This document shows, in pieces, positions 20,011 through 22,069 of a DNA stretch of 22,069 bases. Origin of the DNA: Armadillidium nasatum (lineage: Eukaryota; Arthropoda; Malacostraca; Isopoda; Armadillidiidae); assembly GCA_009176605.1 (NCBI GenBank), contig SEYY01000526.1, positions 124,863 to 146,931 on the forward strand. The letters are read 5' to 3'. Both the position numbers and the translations under genes were made by a program. Position 1 is the stretch's first letter; every line of letters begins with the position of its first letter. The notes below the pieces were generated by a model. The model searched no databases, had not been told where the DNA came from, and saw only the letters and a program-made list of their open reading frames with translations.

Positions 20011-20650
20011 AGTTGTTGGGTAGGCTCGGTTTAGGAAAGAATGGTCCGAGTGGCTAAGGAATGTCTATATAAAACTATAGATAAAGCAACCTTAACTTAC
20101 TATCAATTATTAACAACGATTTCAAATATTATTAATGTTGTTAATTCAAGACCTTTGACTTTTAAGTCATCAGAAAATGATTTGAAAATCATTGCTCCAA
20201 ATTCCTTCTTAAAGCCTCATGGCAATTCAAACCTCATATTCAATGAAGTTTCCTTACCCATTTGGGAACAACTTCCTCCTTCACAGCAAGACTTATCCAT
20301 AACCCTAAGTACTCAAGGAAAATTTTTAGAAACCTTAAGGATATTATGGTATGAGACTTACCTATTAAATTTACGCCAATCAAGCAGAAATCTCTACCAG
20401 TCAGAATGTACCAACAGAATAATAATTGGAGATATAGCTCTCATTCGGATATTCAAAAGCCTAGACCTTTCTGTTTTTGGGCAGAATTTTAAATGTTATT
20501 GTTAGTCATGACAGTAAGATTAGAAGTGTTTTGGTTAAAATGAGAGAAGATCAAACTTGTCATCATTCAATTTGCCATCTTTACCCTTTAGAGTTGTCTA
20601 TATACTCATTCTGTAACCAGTGGGGAAGCCGATGCTCAAATCAGCAGTGA
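20011..20650 (+). pseudogene. BEL/Pao LTR retrotransposon integrase C-terminal remnant
   Basis: Starts at CWVGSV, followed by a stop codon (20032-20034) where the family has Trp in GGxWERMV. The Glu after it (20035-20037) corresponds to the third catalytic acid of the integrase DDE triad. A 154-codon open frame follows (20041-20505): RMVRVAKECLYK, then NSRPLTFKSSENDLKIIAPN, LPPSQQDL and LWYETYLLNLRQSSR. A frameshift near 20465 moves the reading to FLGRILNVIVSHDSKIRSVL, then HHSICHLYPLEL, ending at a stop at 20648-20650. This is the usual end of BEL/Pao Pol. Protease, RT and RNase H are absent, so only the 3' part of Pol survives. No LTR was found downstream. Confidence 0.88.
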
Positions 20651-21349
20651 CATATCCAATACAGACAGTCAAGATGAGACTTCAGATCAAATTCAGTTCA
20701 AGATAATGGTAACATTGCTGTCCCAGCTGTTCAACCTTCAACTTAAGGTATAAATTTAAGTCATCAGCTAAAATCTCTACAGATTCAACCTTCTCAGACA
20801 AAGTCAATCAAAGGAAAACTATTTCCACAGGCTGATGTCAATGAATGTCATGAATTCCTTCACAGGAATTTATCTTATATGTAGTGTTTAATTATTTTTA
20901 GTAATTGCAATGATACTGCACACGTTGCAATTCTTCAGTGGGAAGACAAAAATAATTTATATACTTTCAATATTTTGTCCATTGCATATATTTTTATTTA
21001 TTTTTGCTTTCTTTTATATTTTTTTAAATTAAAAAAAAATAAAACAAAAAAAAAGTAAAATGAAAAATAAAAAAAATAAATAAACTATTAAAAAAATTGC
21101 AAATAAAAAAATAGCCTTATTTTTTTAATCCTAGTGTAGAAGCTTAAAATTCTGTAAGGTAAACTGGGCCCCTTTACCTTAGATTCTCAACTTGATCCTC
21201 TTTTTTATTGTTTTTATTATTTTTAAGTATAAGTATAATAATAATAAAAAATATAAAAATGTTCTAAACTGTGAAGAACAAAAATTGAAATATGTATTCT
21301 TTTCTGAAAATTTCTTTCAAAATGTTTCTTGCACTATAAACAAAGGTTT

Positions 21350-21387
21350 GTACGGTCAGTTGCATTTCATTTGCAACCACATCGTAC
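21350..21387. repeat. Interrupted inverted repeat
   Basis: GTACG...CGTAC outer arms and GTTGCA...TGCAAC inner arms around a 7 nt loop, with unpaired bases between. It is an imperfect hairpin of unknown meaning. Confidence 0.5.
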
Positions 21388-21452
21388 TAATAGAAAAGCT
21401 CGACCTGCAAGTGTTCACACACAATTCTCTCTTCTGTTATATTAAAGGATGG

Positions 21453-21472
21453 GTTTGCAAATTTTTGCAAAC
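21453..21472. repeat. 9 bp palindrome
   Basis: GTTTGCAAA-TT-TTTGCAAAC, exact arms with a 2 nt centre. Could be a dimeric factor site or chance in AT-rich DNA. Confidence 0.5.
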
Positions 21473-22069
21473 ACATACAGTATTTTCTTCGTTTGGAATA
21501 ACTAATCAAAATTGTATAACTTTTTTTTTTTTTTTTGCATTAAATAACGCTTTATTGGAGTATTATTATAATCAGATTTAATGTATTAAATATTTAATCC
21601 TATTAAAAAATTAAGAAATAAAAAGTAATAAATAACTGTTGGGATTTTCTATGACGATGAAACCCTAGAAAATGCCTAATGCGGTTCTGTTGCTGCCCTA
21701 CTTTAAAAAAAACTTAATTCTAGTAAATTTAGCCTCACCATTGAAAATGCTCCTCAAATAGTTAAAATAAAAGGTGGAATTTTGGGGATTTAGTAGATTT
21801 CCTAGAAAATCAACTTGGAAAATCGCTTATTTGTATAAGCTCTTAAGTAAAATTTTAAAGGTAAATTTTAGCCTAGTATAAATATAACACCTTCAATCAA
21901 AATAAAGCAAGAATTCTCAAACTCTGCTCAAAACTAAGGTCCCTATTAAAAATAGTAAAAGTCAAGACAAATATAAAATTCAAGTTAAAAATAAAACACT
22001 AACTCAATCCGATCATAATAAAAATCATAATCATAGTCAATCTAATCCAAGTAGAAAAACAAAAGATCA

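Larger units (their letters stand above)
20651..22069. other. AT-rich region, not recognised
   Basis: The first 230 bp may be the untranslated 3' part of the BEL/Pao element: glutamine/serine-rich short frames, no LTR boundary seen. The rest is AT-rich with A- and T-runs. The 129-codon + frame at 21192-21581 is I/F/N/K-rich, contains a poly-F from a T run and has no recognised domain; probably chance. Nothing recognised in 21600-22069. Confidence 0.4.

Noticed and set aside
21192..21581. 129-codon + strand frame with some ordinary-looking sequence.
   Set aside because: No recognisable domain, residues follow AT-rich composition, and it runs through a T homopolymer; chance is the simpler reading.

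Overview
The window is animal nuclear DNA with no intact host gene. It is very AT-rich and filled with microsatellites. The only recognisable coding sequence is debris of eukaryotic transposable elements: LINE-type retrotransposons with an APE endonuclease, a mariner DNA transposon and a BEL/Pao LTR retrotransposon. All of it is broken by stops, frameshifts and microsatellite growth. This mix, with compound (CA)n(TA)n and (TC)n(TA)n tracts, suits an invertebrate with a very repeat-rich genome. A cephalopod mollusc or a decapod crustacean are my two best guesses. The species cannot be fixed from this sequence.

Layout. 1-1305 (+): LINE reverse transcriptase remnant, already in progress at the left edge. 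1441-9725: almost entirely simple sequence, namely (TA)n arrays, a polypurine tract (1869-2114), a 1.5 kb AAT/ATT domain (4986-6520), a 430 bp CT tract (7545-7976) and a second ATT block (8324-8600). A 13 bp perfect hairpin lies at 9417-9449. 9726-11289: AT-rich DNA around a 356 bp TA array. 11488-13860 (-): the best preserved LINE copy, endonuclease through C-terminus. It has TA arrays close to or abutting both ends and a third one inside the reverse transcriptase. 13861-15372: six more TA arrays. 15500-15581 (-): a compact GC box, TATA box and initiator. 17095-17912 (-): dead mariner transposase split by 50 T. 18329-18855: a long foldback element. 19205-19312: GC-rich GGTGC-repeat patch. 19768-20650 (+): a LINE fragment next to a BEL/Pao integrase fragment. 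20651-22069: AT-rich, nothing recognised.

The genes do not form a working pathway; the window is a transposon graveyard. Two things stand out. First, 22 TA arrays, together roughly one sixth of the window, repeatedly sit at or inside transposon borders; one replaces the catalytic centre of a reverse transcriptase without closing the reading frame. Second, a foldback element and a diverged relative 14 kb away share a CTGATGAG-hairpin-GAAA motif that resembles a hammerhead-ribozyme core. In the relative, the hairpin sequence differs but still pairs. Most long open frames in the window are translated microsatellites (poly-YI, poly-I, poly-SL, poly-RE) and are not annotated as genes.
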